Positions 40,848 to 52,915 of a stretch of DNA of 64,000 bases are shown one piece after another. The DNA comes from Pseudoduganella plicata (lineage in GTDB: Bacteria > Pseudomonadota > Gammaproteobacteria > Burkholderiales > Burkholderiaceae_D): NCBI RefSeq assembly GCF_004421005.1, contig NZ_CP038026.1, positions 1,116,001 to 1,180,000 on the forward strand. The letters run 5' to 3'. Under the pieces are notes generated by a model that saw nothing but the letters and a program-made list of their open reading frames with translations, did no database searches and was not told the origin of the DNA. Each line of letters starts with the position of its first letter. The stretch's first letter is position 1. A program made the translations under genes and the position numbers.

Positions 40848-41284
40848 TCCTCTTGCCTTTCGCTCCGCGACACCGCTCACCGGCGGCCCTATTCATTTTT
40901 CCCGAACGTTGCCGGTACTGCAGGATAGTGCGTTTACATTAAATGCCGATTAAACCCATCCACAGCCACGCTCCTGGAACTAATCCGCGATGTTGCATCT
41001 ATTCTGGCATACCTTACCGTATGGCAACAGTACATTCTACCGTCCGCGCGTCTCAGCTCCGTCCCTCTGTTGACTCGGACGCTGATGAGGCGCCAAAGGC
41101 CGCAGAAGGCCTTGTCCTACATGCCAGGACGGTAAATTCCGATATTTTTGATCTGAGCAAAAACGCATGATTTCAGCACCGACATCTGCAACCGCACCTT
41201 GTGGCGCAATGTCGTTGCCGTCTGACCCGGCCCGATGCGGCTGCGGCGGGTGACTTTCTCCATCAACTGAAAAGGAACAGCAAA
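40848..41284. other. Gene-free stretch
   Basis: About 440 bases between the PAP2 gene and the small Gly/Ser gene, clearly more AT-rich than its surroundings in the middle. It contains divergent promoters by position, but I found no convincing -35/-10 pair. Open frames here lack ribosome binding sites and look like chance. Confidence 0.5.
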
Positions 41285-41479
41285 ATGGCCTCGAATCAGA
41301 AAAGCGGTGGCAGCAAGCAGGGTTCATCCAGTGGCGGCAACAAGCAGTCCGGGGATCAGGGTTCGCGCTCCGGCGCCAGCTCGGGGGGAACGCAGGGCGG
41401 CACGCACGAGCAGCACGTGGAGGCCGGCCGCCAGAGCCACAAGAACGACGGCAAGAAGTCTTCGTCGAAAGGTAAATAA
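41285..41479 (+). CDS. Small Gly/Ser/Lys-rich protein
   Basis: 64 residues from the ATG at 41285, with AAGGA 9 bases upstream; an earlier in-frame start is less likely. Composition is Gly, Ser, Lys, Gln with no hydrophobic core (for example GGSKQGSSSGGNKQSG), then HVEAGRQSHKNDGKK. The EAGRQSHKN segment resembles the KGG repeat of plant-LEA-like bacterial stress proteins, so a role in desiccation or general stress is possible but weakly supported. A strong stem-loop follows. Confidence 0.65.
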   Translation: MASNQKSGGSKQGSSSGGNKQSGDQGSRSGASSGGTQGGTHEQHVEAGRQSHKNDGKKSSSKGK

Positions 41480-41517
41480 GGGAGCGTTGCCGAAGCAGGA
41501 CCGGATCCCACAGCGCC

Positions 41518-41550
41518 GAGGGCCTGGACAGGAAAACCTGCCAGGCCCTC
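41518..41550. terminator. Stem-loop between the Gly/Ser-rich and ClpP-like genes
   Basis: GAGGGCCTGG-A-CAGG pairs with CCTG-C-CAGGCCCTC around an AAAA loop, a 13-14 pair stem in the gap between convergent genes. A long T run is missing on either side, so termination is likely but not textbook. Confidence 0.65.
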
Positions 41551-41576
41551 TTGCATGCGCAGTATCCAGGCGGCGC

Positions 41577-42137
41577 TCAGATATTGGTAACGCGCTTGCC
41601 CTTGGGCGGGCGGAAGTCGCGCACCTCGTCGATCAGGTTGACCTTGGCGGCATCGCGCGCGGTCAGGTGCAGGTCGGAATAGGCGTGCACGGCCCAGTGC
41701 TCGTCCGACAGGTTAACATTCTTGCGCAGGATCGATTCCGTGCGTGCGTCGTCGGCCTGCAGGCCCTCGACGATGATGCGCAACGCATCCGGCCGCGCCC
41801 CCGAAGGCGCGCTGGCGTGCGACTTGTGCACCATGAAGCGCGCTGTCTCGCTGGCATAGCGCTCCTGCCCGGCCAGGAACAGGATCACGGCAATGGACGC
41901 CACGGCGCCGCCGTTGTAGGTGACGACCCTGATCGGCAGGTTGCTCAGGTAATTGTGAAGGCAAAGCCCGTCGCTGACATAGCCACCGTTGGACTGGATC
42001 AGGATATGGGCGGTCTCGACGCCATCCTCCGTCATGTCGGCCACGGCATCGAACACGCGGTGCACCATATCGCTGTTGACGTCGCCCGACAACGTGAACC
42101 ACGCCGCCCCATCCAGTTTTTGCTTGTCTTCGCTCAT
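41577..42137 (-). CDS. ClpP-like serine protease (family S14)
   Basis: 186 residues from the ATG at 42137 (GGAGAGG upstream). The ClpP triad can be placed: Ser81 in GGAVASIAV, His104 in FMVHKSHA and Asp155 in SDLHLTARDAAKVNLIDEV, so it should be active. The oxyanion region LIQSNGGYVSDGL also fits. It is shorter and more divergent than the housekeeping ClpP and there is no clpX beside it. Targets are unknown. The gene stands alone, divergent from the glycine-cleavage operon. Confidence 0.85.
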   Translation of the reverse strand: MSEDKQKLDGAAWFTLSGDVNSDMVHRVFDAVADMTEDGVETAHILIQSNGGYVSDGLCLHNYLSNLPIRVVTYNGGAVASIAVILFLAGQERYASETARFMVHKSHASAPSGARPDALRIIVEGLQADDARTESILRKNVNLSDEHWAVHAYSDLHLTARDAAKVNLIDEVRDFRPPKGKRVTNI

Positions 42138-42305
42138 AGTTTTTATACCTCTCCAAATGGTGGGTTGCATTCTAGCGCAGGCGGTTTTTTTCGGACGCAC
42201 GACCGGAAGCCGGCCGGAATGCAGTCGGAGCGGGCCGGTGCAGCGATTCCTCGACAGTTACACCGTCTGCCCGAACCCGTGAACCGCACCACAACCCCTG
42301 CCAGA

Positions 42306-42334
42306 TTGACACCCCCTGCCAACTGACATATAGT
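42306..42334 (+). promoter_or_regulatory. Sigma70 promoter of the glycine-cleavage operon
   Basis: A perfect TTGACA (42306-42311), a 17-base spacer and TATAGT (42329-42334). The predicted start near 42341 coincides with the 5' edge of the riboswitch. Confidence 0.88.
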
Positions 42335-42343
42335 CCCGATCCT

Positions 42344-42537
42344 TGATCGGGAGAGCGCAGCCATGCTGCCGCCGAAGGGGCACTACCCAAAAACTCTCAG
42401 GCAAAAGGACCGGTCAGGGGCGCAGCGCGGCGATTGTCGAGGCTGCGGTCAAACTCTGGAGAGCGGCTGCCGGGCAGCCCACCGAAGGGGCGTGCGGTCA
42501 CTCTGGCCGCTATCTCTCAGGTACCGAGGACAGAGGG
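42344..42537 (+). promoter_or_regulatory. Tandem glycine riboswitch
   Basis: Two aptamers in a row. The first (about 42347-42412) runs GGGAGAGCGCAG, CCGCCGAAGGGGCA, ACTCTCAGGCAAAAGGACC; the second (about 42453-42537) runs CTGGAGAGCGG, CACCGAAGGGGCG, ATCTCTCAGGTACCGAGGACAGAGG. These are the conserved gcvT-motif boxes (GGAGAG, CCGAAGGGG, CTCTCAGG, GGAC). Glycine binding should switch on the gcvT-gcvH-gcvP operon, letting the cell burn excess glycine. Confidence 0.96.
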
Positions 42538-42627
42538 GTAACGAATCACCGTGGACAATGCTGTCGGCTTACGCTTTCGGCTTTTGTTTGCTTGTGCCGT
42601 TAACCCTATAACCGGTCCGAGGAAGTC

Positions 42628-43746
42628 ATGACGCTCAAAGCAACTCCACTCAACAACGCCCACCGCGCCCTTGGCGCCCGCATGGTCGATTTCGGCGGCT
42701 GGGACATGCCCGTCAACTACGGTTCGCAGATCGAGGAACACCATGCCGTCCGAACGGACGTCGGCATGTTCGACGTGGCCCACATGTGCGTTGTCGACAT
42801 CCGGGGCGCGGACGTGCGCGCCTTCCTGCGCCGCCTGCTGGCCAATAACGTCGACAAGCTGCAGGCGTCCGGCAAGGCCCTGTACTCGTGCATGCTCAAT
42901 CCCGAAGGCGGCGTCATCGACGACCTGATCGTGTATTTCATTTCCGAAGACTGGTTCCGTCTCGTCGTCAACGCCGGTACGGCCGAGAAGGACGTGGCCT
43001 GGATGAACGCGCAGAACCACGCCTGGGGTACGAACCTGACGATCACGCAGCGCCGCGACGGCGCCGATGCCATGGCGCTGATTGCCGTGCAGGGTCCGAA
43101 CGCCCGCGCGAAAGTATGGGTAGTGATCCCGCAGGCGAAAGACGCCACGCTTGACATGAAGCCGTTCAACGTGGCGCTGGTGCCGGGCACCGCATTTGGC
43201 GAGGCGATGATCGCGCGCACCGGCTATACGGGCGAGGACGGCTTTGAAATCGGCGTCGCCGCGACGCAGGCCGAAGCGCTGTGGAACGCGCTGGCCGCCG
43301 CAGGCGTCAAGCCGGCCGGCCTGGGCGCGCGCGATACGCTGCGCCTGGAAGCGGGCATGAACCTGTACGGCCAGGACATGGACGAATCGGTCAACCCGCT
43401 GGACGCGGGCCTGGCCTGGACCATCGACCTGGTCAGCGAGCGCGATTTCATCGGCAAGGCCGCGCTGCAGGCCAAGGGCCAGAACGCCCAGTTCGTGGGC
43501 CTGATCCTGCGCGAAAAAGGCGGCGTGCTGCGCGCGCACCAGAAAGTCATCGCCGCCAATGGCGATACCGGCGAGATCACGTCCGGCACGTTCAGCCCGA
43601 CAATGCAGCAGGCCATCGCACTGGCGCGTGTGCCAACCGGTGTGCAGGTTGGCGATACCGTCCATGTCGAGATCCGCGACAAGAAGCTGGCGGCCACTGT
43701 CGTGAAGCTGCCTTTCGTCCGTAACGGTAAAATCCTCGCTGCGTAA
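42628..43746 (+). CDS. gcvT: Glycine cleavage system T protein (aminomethyltransferase)
   Basis: 372 residues. It opens [30 protein letters not shown], of which [17 protein letters not shown] is the family start, with the folate-binding Asp region and [11 protein letters not shown] later, then [16 protein letters not shown]. It transfers the one-carbon unit from the aminomethyl-lipoyl arm of GcvH to tetrahydrofolate and frees ammonia. It is first of the operon, controlled by the upstream glycine riboswitch. Confidence 0.97.
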   Translation: MTLKATPLNNAHRALGARMVDFGGWDMPVNYGSQIEEHHAVRTDVGMFDVAHMCVVDIRGADVRAFLRRLLANNVDKLQASGKALYSCMLNPEGGVIDDLIVYFISEDWFRLVVNAGTAEKDVAWMNAQNHAWGTNLTITQRRDGADAMALIAVQGPNARAKVWVVIPQAKDATLDMKPFNVALVPGTAFGEAMIARTGYTGEDGFEIGVAATQAEALWNALAAAGVKPAGLGARDTLRLEAGMNLYGQDMDESVNPLDAGLAWTIDLVSERDFIGKAALQAKGQNAQFVGLILREKGGVLRAHQKVIAANGDTGEITSGTFSPTMQQAIALARVPTGVQVGDTVHVEIRDKKLAATVVKLPFVRNGKILAA

Positions 43747-43794
43747 GAGCTGTTTGCGCGGGCCATCAACAACAACACCCCTTTTGGAGCACAC

Positions 43795-44178
43795 ATGAGC
43801 AATATTCCTGCAGAGCTGAAGTACACCGAGTCCCACGAGTGGGTACGCCTGGAGTCCGACGGCACCGTCACGGTCGGCATCACCGAATTCGCGCAGGATG
43901 CGCTGGGCGACATCGTGTTCGTCGAACTGCCGAAGGTCGGCACCAGCTTCACCGCCGGCGACGATGCCGCCGTGGTGGAGTCGGTCAAGGCCGCCTCGGA
44001 CATCTACTCGCCGCTGTCGGGCGACATCACCGAAGTGAACGAAGCCGTCGCCGGTGCGCCGGAATCGATCAACGCCAACGCGTACGACGCCTGGCTGTTC
44101 AAGCTGAAACCTGCCGACGTGTCGCAGCTGGACGGCCTGCTGGACGCAGCCGCCTACGGCAAGACCACCGCCGCCTAA
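43795..44178 (+). CDS. gcvH: Glycine cleavage system H protein
   Basis: 127 residues. The lipoyl-bearing Lys lies in [17 protein letters not shown]; the N-terminus [14 protein letters not shown] is also typical. It shuttles the methylamine group from GcvP to GcvT on its lipoyl arm. It lies 48 bases after gcvT with GGAG before its start. Confidence 0.97.
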   Translation: MSNIPAELKYTESHEWVRLESDGTVTVGITEFAQDALGDIVFVELPKVGTSFTAGDDAAVVESVKAASDIYSPLSGDITEVNEAVAGAPESINANAYDAWLFKLKPADVSQLDGLLDAAAYGKTTAA

Positions 44179-44239
44179 ATCTTCGCAGTACCGGGCCGGC
44201 GCCATGCCGGCCTTTCTTCTTTGGCCCAAGAGATCTCCC

Positions 44240-47122
<2,883 letters not shown>

Positions 47123-47136
47123 TCTTCGCACCGCCC

Positions 47137-47175
47137 ATGGCGCCGCCGCTATCTAGATAGTGGCGGCGCCATTTT
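47137..47175. terminator. Bidirectional terminator after gcvP
   Basis: GGCGCCGCCGCTATC pairs with GATAGTGGCGGCGCC around a central TA, a stem of about 15 pairs with one mismatch, followed by ATTTTC. The stop codon of the convergent gene lies in the stem, so the two transcripts end on the same hairpin. Confidence 0.8.
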
Positions 47176-48175
47176 CATTGGTGGGTAGCGAAATCGCCGT
47201 CTGTTCCAGCAGTGCGCCATGCACGTCGTGGCGCGACAGCGTCAGCGTGTCGCCGTGCAGGGTGGCCATGTGCAGGATACCGTCATCGGCCAGCATCGGC
47301 ACCGCGCGCTGCGGCGTCAGCGGCGCCGGTGTCCGCCACGCGCCGCCCGCCGGGCGCGATACCAGCCATAACGCGTCGTCCCCATCCGCATAGATCAGAT
47401 ATTCGCCGGCCTCGCTGCGTGCGTTCCAGACCAGCCGCGCACCCGCGACGTCGGCCACCCGTTGCGGCACCGGGTTGTTGCCCCGGTAGACGACGATCGA
47501 TGCGCCGGCCGCGAACACGTCCGGCACATTCGGCATGGAACCTGCCGCCAGCAGCACGCTGGCCGTGGCGGCGGGCAGGTGCGGGTAGGCCACGTCTACC
47601 TTCCAGCCGGCCGTATCGAACGACGTGAAACGCAGCGCACCCTCGCGCAGCGTCCAGGCGCCCGGCAGCCGGTAGCTGCCGACGGCGCATGCGCCATCGG
47701 GCAAGCGCAGCGGACGCAGGCCCTGTGCCGGCGTGGCCGCGTTGCCATACCACGTCGCCGTTGCGCCCTCCGCCGTCGCACCAACGAGCAACAGCGGCGG
47801 CGCGCCTTCCTGCAATGGCCCGAACGCGAGCCGGGTGACCTGCGCATCCGCCGGCAGTCCGGAGCACGGTGCCAGGCTCTCCGGCCAGCCGTCCGTCCGG
47901 GTGGAGGCAACGCCGGTGGCGACCAGTATCGTGCCGTCCACCAGCGCCAGAGCGACGGACAGCGTGCCGTCGACGGCCTGGCGGATGTCGGCCCGGGTGA
48001 CGGGCCCGGGCAGGCCGATGGCTTTCCAGGCGCCTGCCCGCAGCAGCAACAGCCGGCCGGCCGCATCGATCACGAAGACCAGCGGCTGCCCTGACCCGTC
48101 GCGGACGACGAACAGCGGACGACCCGGCATGGCCTCCGGGTACAGCGTCATGTGGGCCATCAGCGCCTGCATCAT
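47153..48175 (-). CDS. Protein of unknown function, possibly beta-propeller-like
   Basis: 340 residues from the ATG at 48175, which overlaps the stop codon of the upstream gene (ATGA), so the two are coupled. It has no signal peptide and no membrane segments. It consists of repeated beta-rich units with patterns such as PLFVVRDGSGQPLVFVID, LLLVGATAEGATATWYG and EYLIYADGDDALWLVS, which suggests a propeller-type or repeated beta-sheet fold that could bind sugar or protein. I do not recognise a family. Base composition is that of the host genome. Confidence 0.7.
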   Translation of the reverse strand: MMQALMAHMTLYPEAMPGRPLFVVRDGSGQPLVFVIDAAGRLLLLRAGAWKAIGLPGPVTRADIRQAVDGTLSVALALVDGTILVATGVASTRTDGWPESLAPCSGLPADAQVTRLAFGPLQEGAPPLLLVGATAEGATATWYGNAATPAQGLRPLRLPDGACAVGSYRLPGAWTLREGALRFTSFDTAGWKVDVAYPHLPAATASVLLAAGSMPNVPDVFAAGASIVVYRGNNPVPQRVADVAGARLVWNARSEAGEYLIYADGDDALWLVSRPAGGAWRTPAPLTPQRAVPMLADDGILHMATLHGDTLTLSRHDVHGALLEQTAISLPTNENGAATI

Positions 48176-48906
48176 TGCGGATCGACGTATAGCGCCGGCT
48201 CGATCGCGGCGGCGAGGCGGCTGACCAGGTAATCCTGCACGGCCGACAGGCTCGCGCTGCCGTGGTCCCACGCATGCGTCAGCCGCGGCAGGGGCAGCAG
48301 ATGCGCCAGCGGGTCGGAAGCGATATAGCCACCCGACTTGCCTGCGTCGGCCACCGGGGCCGACTTGCGTGCGCGGCTGATCAGATTGACCCGGCCATTG
48401 GCGTCGGCGATCAGCTGCAGCTGCAATGCCCAATGCAGCGTCACCCGCGCCCAGCCCCGCCCCAGGTCCGCCTGGCGCCCCCGCCACAGGCGCTGGCTGA
48501 CGGCATCGCGCTCGTAGCGCATCAGCGATCCATAGATGTCGACCGTAAGGCGCGGCACGCCCGCCATGTCCGGCTGCTCCGACACCGACACGCCGTATTG
48601 CACGTCCTGCTCGGACTCCCGCTCATGGGTGACGTCGCCCGGCTGTTGCCACTGAAGCAATACGTGATCGCCATACAGCCAGCCATTGGGCGTGCGCACG
48701 AAGCGCGCCCGCAGTCCACTGTTGCTGGCATAGACGCCGGACTTGTCGTTGATCGCACCGCGCCCGGTGGCAACCGCACCCGGCGGCAGGATCTGCGCGT
48801 AGTCCGGTGTCGCGTTGAGCCGGTCCTCCAGTGGATCGATCAGCAACGGCTTCAGGTAGCGTTGCGAAAATACTTCATTACTGGAAAAAGAATTTAATTC
48901 GGGCAT
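48172..48906 (-). CDS. Protein of unknown function, first of an orphan pair
   Basis: 244 residues beginning MPELNSFSSNEVFSQRYL. It has no signal peptide, no membrane segments and no clear enzyme motifs. The middle part alternates polar and hydrophobic residues (RLTVDIYGSLMRYERDA, ARVTLHWALQLQLIADA) as in a long beta-sheet. It overlaps the following gene by 4 bases, so the two products probably work together. It is divergent from the membrane regulator at 49044 with only about 137 bases between; a shared role is possible but not shown. Confidence 0.65.
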   Translation of the reverse strand: MPELNSFSSNEVFSQRYLKPLLIDPLEDRLNATPDYAQILPPGAVATGRGAINDKSGVYASNSGLRARFVRTPNGWLYGDHVLLQWQQPGDVTHERESEQDVQYGVSVSEQPDMAGVPRLTVDIYGSLMRYERDAVSQRLWRGRQADLGRGWARVTLHWALQLQLIADANGRVNLISRARKSAPVADAGKSGGYIASDPLAHLLPLPRLTHAWDHGSASLSAVQDYLVSRLAAAIEPALYVDPQ

Positions 48907-49043
48907 TAATTTTCTTGGGGAAATGTTAAGATTGCTGTTCGTCAGTTGAGCCGCACAGTAACGGGGCTCGCGGGTGCGCGCCTTCCGGAAACCTTCCGGA
49001 AGAGCTAAGTTGTTGAATTCTCAGGGTTTATATTTCAAGGGGT

Positions 49044-52000
49044 ATGGGCACGATGGATGGGCGCGGATTCCGCTTCGGCGACTGGCAGGTGGACGTGGGC
49101 GGCAATTCGCTCAGCCACGGCGACGCCAGCGCCACGCTGGAACCGCGCGCAATGGACGTGCTGCGCTACCTGTGCCGTCATCCGGGCGCCGTGATTCCGG
49201 CCGAGGAACTGCTGCAGACCTGCTGGGGCACGGCGGAGCTGGGCGACAATCCCGTCCACAAGGCCATCGCCCAATTGCGCCGTGCGCTGGGCGATTCCAG
49301 CACCGCACCGCGCTATATCGAGACGGTGCGCAAGCGCGGCTACCGCGCCATCGCCGCGGTCGTCGAGCTCGATGACGGGGCCGGCCAGTGGCAAGGCGGC
49401 TCGCCGTTCCGCGGGCTGGAAGCGTTCCAGGAAAGTCACGCGGCGATCTTCTTTGGCCGCGTGCAGGCGACCCACCGGCTGCGCGAAACGGTGCTCCGAC
49501 AGGTCGCGGACGGCTGCCCGATGGCGCTTGTGCTGGGGCCTTCCGGCTCGGGCAAGACGTCGCTGGTGCGGGCCGGCCTGCTGCCGTCGCTGGTCTCCGA
49601 TCCGGTCGCCCCGTCCTGTGTGCTGCATATGGACTGCGCCGACCTGGCGGGCAGCGACCTGTTTGGCGCACTGGCCGCCGTGCTGGTGGATGCCGAATGC
49701 GATGAGCACCGGCTGTTCGAAGGCAGCAGCGCCGACGCGCTGGGCCGGCGCCTGCGGGACGAGCCGGACGCGGTCGCCGCGACCCTTGGCACCGGCGCGT
49801 CAATCCGCATCGCGATCTTTGTCGACCGGCTGGAAGCGATCTTCCGCGCACCGGCAACGACGGACGCGGACCGCGCCCGCTTCGTGGGCCTGCTGCAAAT
49901 CCTGGCCCGCGCCGGCACCCTCGTCATCCTCGCCTGCCGCAACGATTTTTATCCCGCGCTGATCGCGCTGCCGGAGCTGATGGCACTGAAAAGCCGCGGG
50001 GGTCACTTCGACATCGAACCGCCCGATGGCGCCGACATCGCGCAGATGGTGCGCCAGCCCGCGCGCGCCGCGCAACTGACCTTCGAGCACGACGCCGCCA
50101 CGGGCGCCAGCCTGGACGACGTGCTGTGCGACGCCGCCCGCGCCAGCCCGGACGCGCTGCCGCTGCTGCAGTACTGCCTCGACGAACTGTATCGCCAGCG
50201 GAGCGACGACGGCACTTTGCGCTTCGACGTCTTCCGAAAGCTGGGCGGCATCGAAGGCGCGCTGGGCGTGCGCGCCGAACAGATCGTCGCCGCCTTGCCG
50301 GCGGCGCAGCAGGCCGCCCTGCCCCATGTGCTGTCGCTGCTGGTGAATATCGGCGAAGAACAGAACGCCGTCACGGCACGCCGTCCCGCATGGTCCGCGC
50401 TGACGCACGAAGCGCAACGTGAGCTGGTACGCGCATTGGTCGAAGCCCGCCTGTTCGTCAGCGAGCTGACGGGGGAAGTGCCGACCTTCGGCGTCGCCCA
50501 CGAAGCCCTGCTGCGGCGCTGGCCGCGCGTCGTCGAGTGGGTCGAACGCCATCGCCAGTCGCTGCAGATCCGCACACGCGTCGCCGCGCAGGCCGAACGC
50601 TGGGCCGCCGCCGGCCGCCCGCGCGACCTGCTGCTGCCGGCGGGGATGCAAACCAACCAGGCGCGCGGGCTGCTGGAGATTGCCGACCTGGCGCTGTCGC
50701 AGCAGGAGAAGGATTACGTTGGCGCCTCGCTGCGGCGGGCGAAGCTGGGTTCACGTATCCGCATCGGCGTGATGTCCGTGATTGCGCTGCTGGCCGTGCT
50801 GGCCGGAGTGCTGGGCTTTACGGCGCGCTCGGCGCAGAAGGAAGCGGAGCAGCGGCGGGCGGATGCCGAGGGGTTGATGAGTTTTATGTTGGGGGATTTT
50901 GTCGATAAGCTGCGGCCGTTGGGGCGGTTGGATTTGCTGGATGACGTCAGTGCCAAGGCGCTGGGATATCTAACGCAATCTGAAGCGCATTTAGAAAATC
51001 GCGGTCGATTGGAACACAAGGCGAGAACGCTACAGTTAATTGGGGAACTCAGTATTTCTCGAAGCAAACCTGACAGTGCAAAAAAAGCGCTTCTGGAAGC
51101 GAAAGAGATTTTTGAAACGCTATTAGTGGCAACTCCGAACGACCGAAGCTTACTGAAGGCAATAGGAGAAAACGCCTTTTGGCAAGGCAAAATTAGTATG
51201 GACAGATCAGATTGGGCGGAGGCAACCTCTCATATGCGCCGATATCTCACTGTCGCAGAGAGAGTTGTGCAGTTAGCGCCTCAGGACCCCGATGCACAGC
51301 TAGAGCTTTCCTACGCGCTCAATAATCAGGGCACGGTGGCAATGCGGATCGCAAACTTTTCTGCAGCAACTTTGGCTTTCTCTAGGGCTATTGAGATAAA
51401 GAAAAAACTTCTTTTACAGCAACCTGATAGCGAAACGCTCAATATCGATTTATCGAACAGTCTATCTTGGCAAGCGAAGGCTAGTGCGGCGCTGGGTACC
51501 TTAGAAGAAGCTCGTCTGTTGTACATACAAGAGTACACCCTGCTACGTAAACTGTTGGATAGAAACCCGAACAACTCAGATTGGCGATCACGTTTAGCAT
51601 CTTCGCTGTCGAACCGGGCAGACATCGAACAAGCGTTAGGATACGACACGGCAAGTCAGGCCCTTTTCAGTGAAAGTACACAGTTGTGGGAAGCGCTCGT
51701 TAGGAGTGACCCAACAAACGTGACGTGGAAAAAAAACCTAACAGTACTCCTTTACAGCAAGCTACAAAGCCACCCACAATCTGACGGCTCTTTGACAATA
51801 TTAAATTGGCGATCACTACTTACTCGGATCGCTGAACTGAAGGCTGCTGAACCATCGAATCTGACGCTAATAAAACTTATGGTCAGCACACATTATGCCA
51901 TGGCAGAGTATTATTTTGAGAGGCGGGACATTGCAGCAGCGAGAACCCAATTAGAAGCAGCGGCACAGGCCGTTTCTGGAACGCAAACGAAGGTGAAAAA

Positions 52001-52283
52001 TGATCTTCGAATACTATCCAAACTTGCCCAAGCTCGGATATTGGATGCGGAGATCAGCCGCCTTGAGGGAAATTATTCTGAAACTTTGAGCAAGTGCGCT
52101 GATGCGAAGGGACTTCTCCTTCCTGTCCGGAACAAGATTTCTGATCTCTTTGTCCTGTCAGTGTACGTTAGAACATTCGCCTGCTCAGATAATCTGTCAG
52201 AGGTGACATTGGATGTTGAACACCTGAAAAGAATGAACTATCGCGAAACCCGCTACGAGAAGTACATGTCGCTTCACCATTAA
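49044..52283 (+). CDS. Membrane regulator: winged helix, STAND NTPase, TPR
   Basis: 1079 residues, start at ATG 49044 with AAGGGG before it. Residues 7-105 form an OmpR/CadC-type winged helix (MDVLRYLCRHPGAVIPAEEL, then YIETVRKRGYR). Residues 118-540 are an nSTAND1-type NTPase beginning SPFRGLEAF, with P-loop GPSGSGKTSLVRAG at about 165-178. One membrane helix is at about 571-593 (IGVMSVIALLAVLAGVLGF). The rest is helical, TPR-like (NNQGTVAMRIANFSAATLAF), on the far side of the membrane. It could sense an external signal and control the adjacent export genes. DNA up to about 50940 is host-like; from there it is markedly AT-richer. Confidence 0.88.
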   Translation: MGTMDGRGFRFGDWQVDVGGNSLSHGDASATLEPRAMDVLRYLCRHPGAVIPAEELLQTCWGTAELGDNPVHKAIAQLRRALGDSSTAPRYIETVRKRGYRAIAAVVELDDGAGQWQGGSPFRGLEAFQESHAAIFFGRVQATHRLRETVLRQVADGCPMALVLGPSGSGKTSLVRAGLLPSLVSDPVAPSCVLHMDCADLAGSDLFGALAAVLVDAECDEHRLFEGSSADALGRRLRDEPDAVAATLGTGASIRIAIFVDRLEAIFRAPATTDADRARFVGLLQILARAGTLVILACRNDFYPALIALPELMALKSRGGHFDIEPPDGADIAQMVRQPARAAQLTFEHDAATGASLDDVLCDAARASPDALPLLQYCLDELYRQRSDDGTLRFDVFRKLGGIEGALGVRAEQIVAALPAAQQAALPHVLSLLVNIGEEQNAVTARRPAWSALTHEAQRELVRALVEARLFVSELTGEVPTFGVAHEALLRRWPRVVEWVERHRQSLQIRTRVAAQAERWAAAGRPRDLLLPAGMQTNQARGLLEIADLALSQQEKDYVGASLRRAKLGSRIRIGVMSVIALLAVLAGVLGFTARSAQKEAEQRRADAEGLMSFMLGDFVDKLRPLGRLDLLDDVSAKALGYLTQSEAHLENRGRLEHKARTLQLIGELSISRSKPDSAKKALLEAKEIFETLLVATPNDRSLLKAIGENAFWQGKISMDRSDWAEATSHMRRYLTVAERVVQLAPQDPDAQLELSYALNNQGTVAMRIANFSAATLAFSRAIEIKKKLLLQQPDSETLNIDLSNSLSWQAKASAALGTLEEARLLYIQEYTLLRKLLDRNPNNSDWRSRLASSLSNRADIEQALGYDTASQALFSESTQLWEALVRSDPTNVTWKKNLTVLLYSKLQSHPQSDGSLTILNWRSLLTRIAELKAAEPSNLTLIKLMVSTHYAMAEYYFERRDIAAARTQLEAAAQAVSGTQTKVKNDLRILSKLAQARILDAEISRLEGNYSETLSKCADAKGLLLPVRNKISDLFVLSVYVRTFACSDNLSEVTLDVEHLKRMNYRETRYEKYMSLHH

Positions 52284-52296
52284 CGAAAGGTATGCT

Positions 52297-52772
52297 ATGT
52301 CCAAGAACTATCCCATCACCCCCACGCAGTTCATCAACATCTTTGTTACAGCCATCCCAGAACCAGACCCTCAATCGGGGAGTTACGATATAAGACCACA
52401 TTCATGCCGGATGTTGTGCGGGTTGTTTTACCGGACACCGTAATCAATTATCAGCTCGTTGCTCCGACCCCGGCAGGCGTCAAAATCGATACTGTGACGA
52501 TCTTGCCGGACAATTCGCAGCTCAGCGCACCCTCTATTGGGCGAAGTGGTAGGATCGCGACCTTCAGTGATGCTAACACCACTTCAGAAACGCTGAACAT
52601 TACGCTGCACTTCATCGATAATGTCGGTGTTACCTTTGCAGTCGACCCAGAAATTCGCAACGATCCAGAACCAACCTTTGAACGCTCAACTTATGTCGAT
52701 GGCGCAACTGATTTGTGTTTGTCGGTAGACCCGGAAGAACCTAATAACCCAGAGCCGATAAAATTTGCATAG
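52297..52772 (+). pseudogene. Beta-rich protein with PEIxNDPxP motif, frameshifted
   Basis: Read from ATG 52297 it starts MSKNYPITPTQFINIFVTAI and soon leaves frame; the rest is in another frame from before 52404 to the stop at 52772. Adding one G to the GGGG run at 52377-52380 joins both into about 158 residues. The joined chain is beta-rich, like an Ig-type domain, with no signal peptide. It contains VDPEIRNDPEP and, near the end, DPEEPNNPEP, the same pattern as the exported peptide cores downstream (PEIANDPQP). It could be a partner, immunity or carrier protein of the peptides. The break is either true decay or a homopolymer read error. If the break is real, only 52404-52772 could be made. 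Confidence 0.6.
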
Positions 52773-52915
52773 GGATCGCCATACGAAAGCGGTGGCGACA
52801 GTACGCGTAGCGGCAATGCATATAGCCCGTCACGCACTCGCATGGAAAAGTTAGTCTACGAGTCGCCTACCGCCATGCATCGCAGCAACACGCTATCGAA
52901 CTACGAAGCACATAT

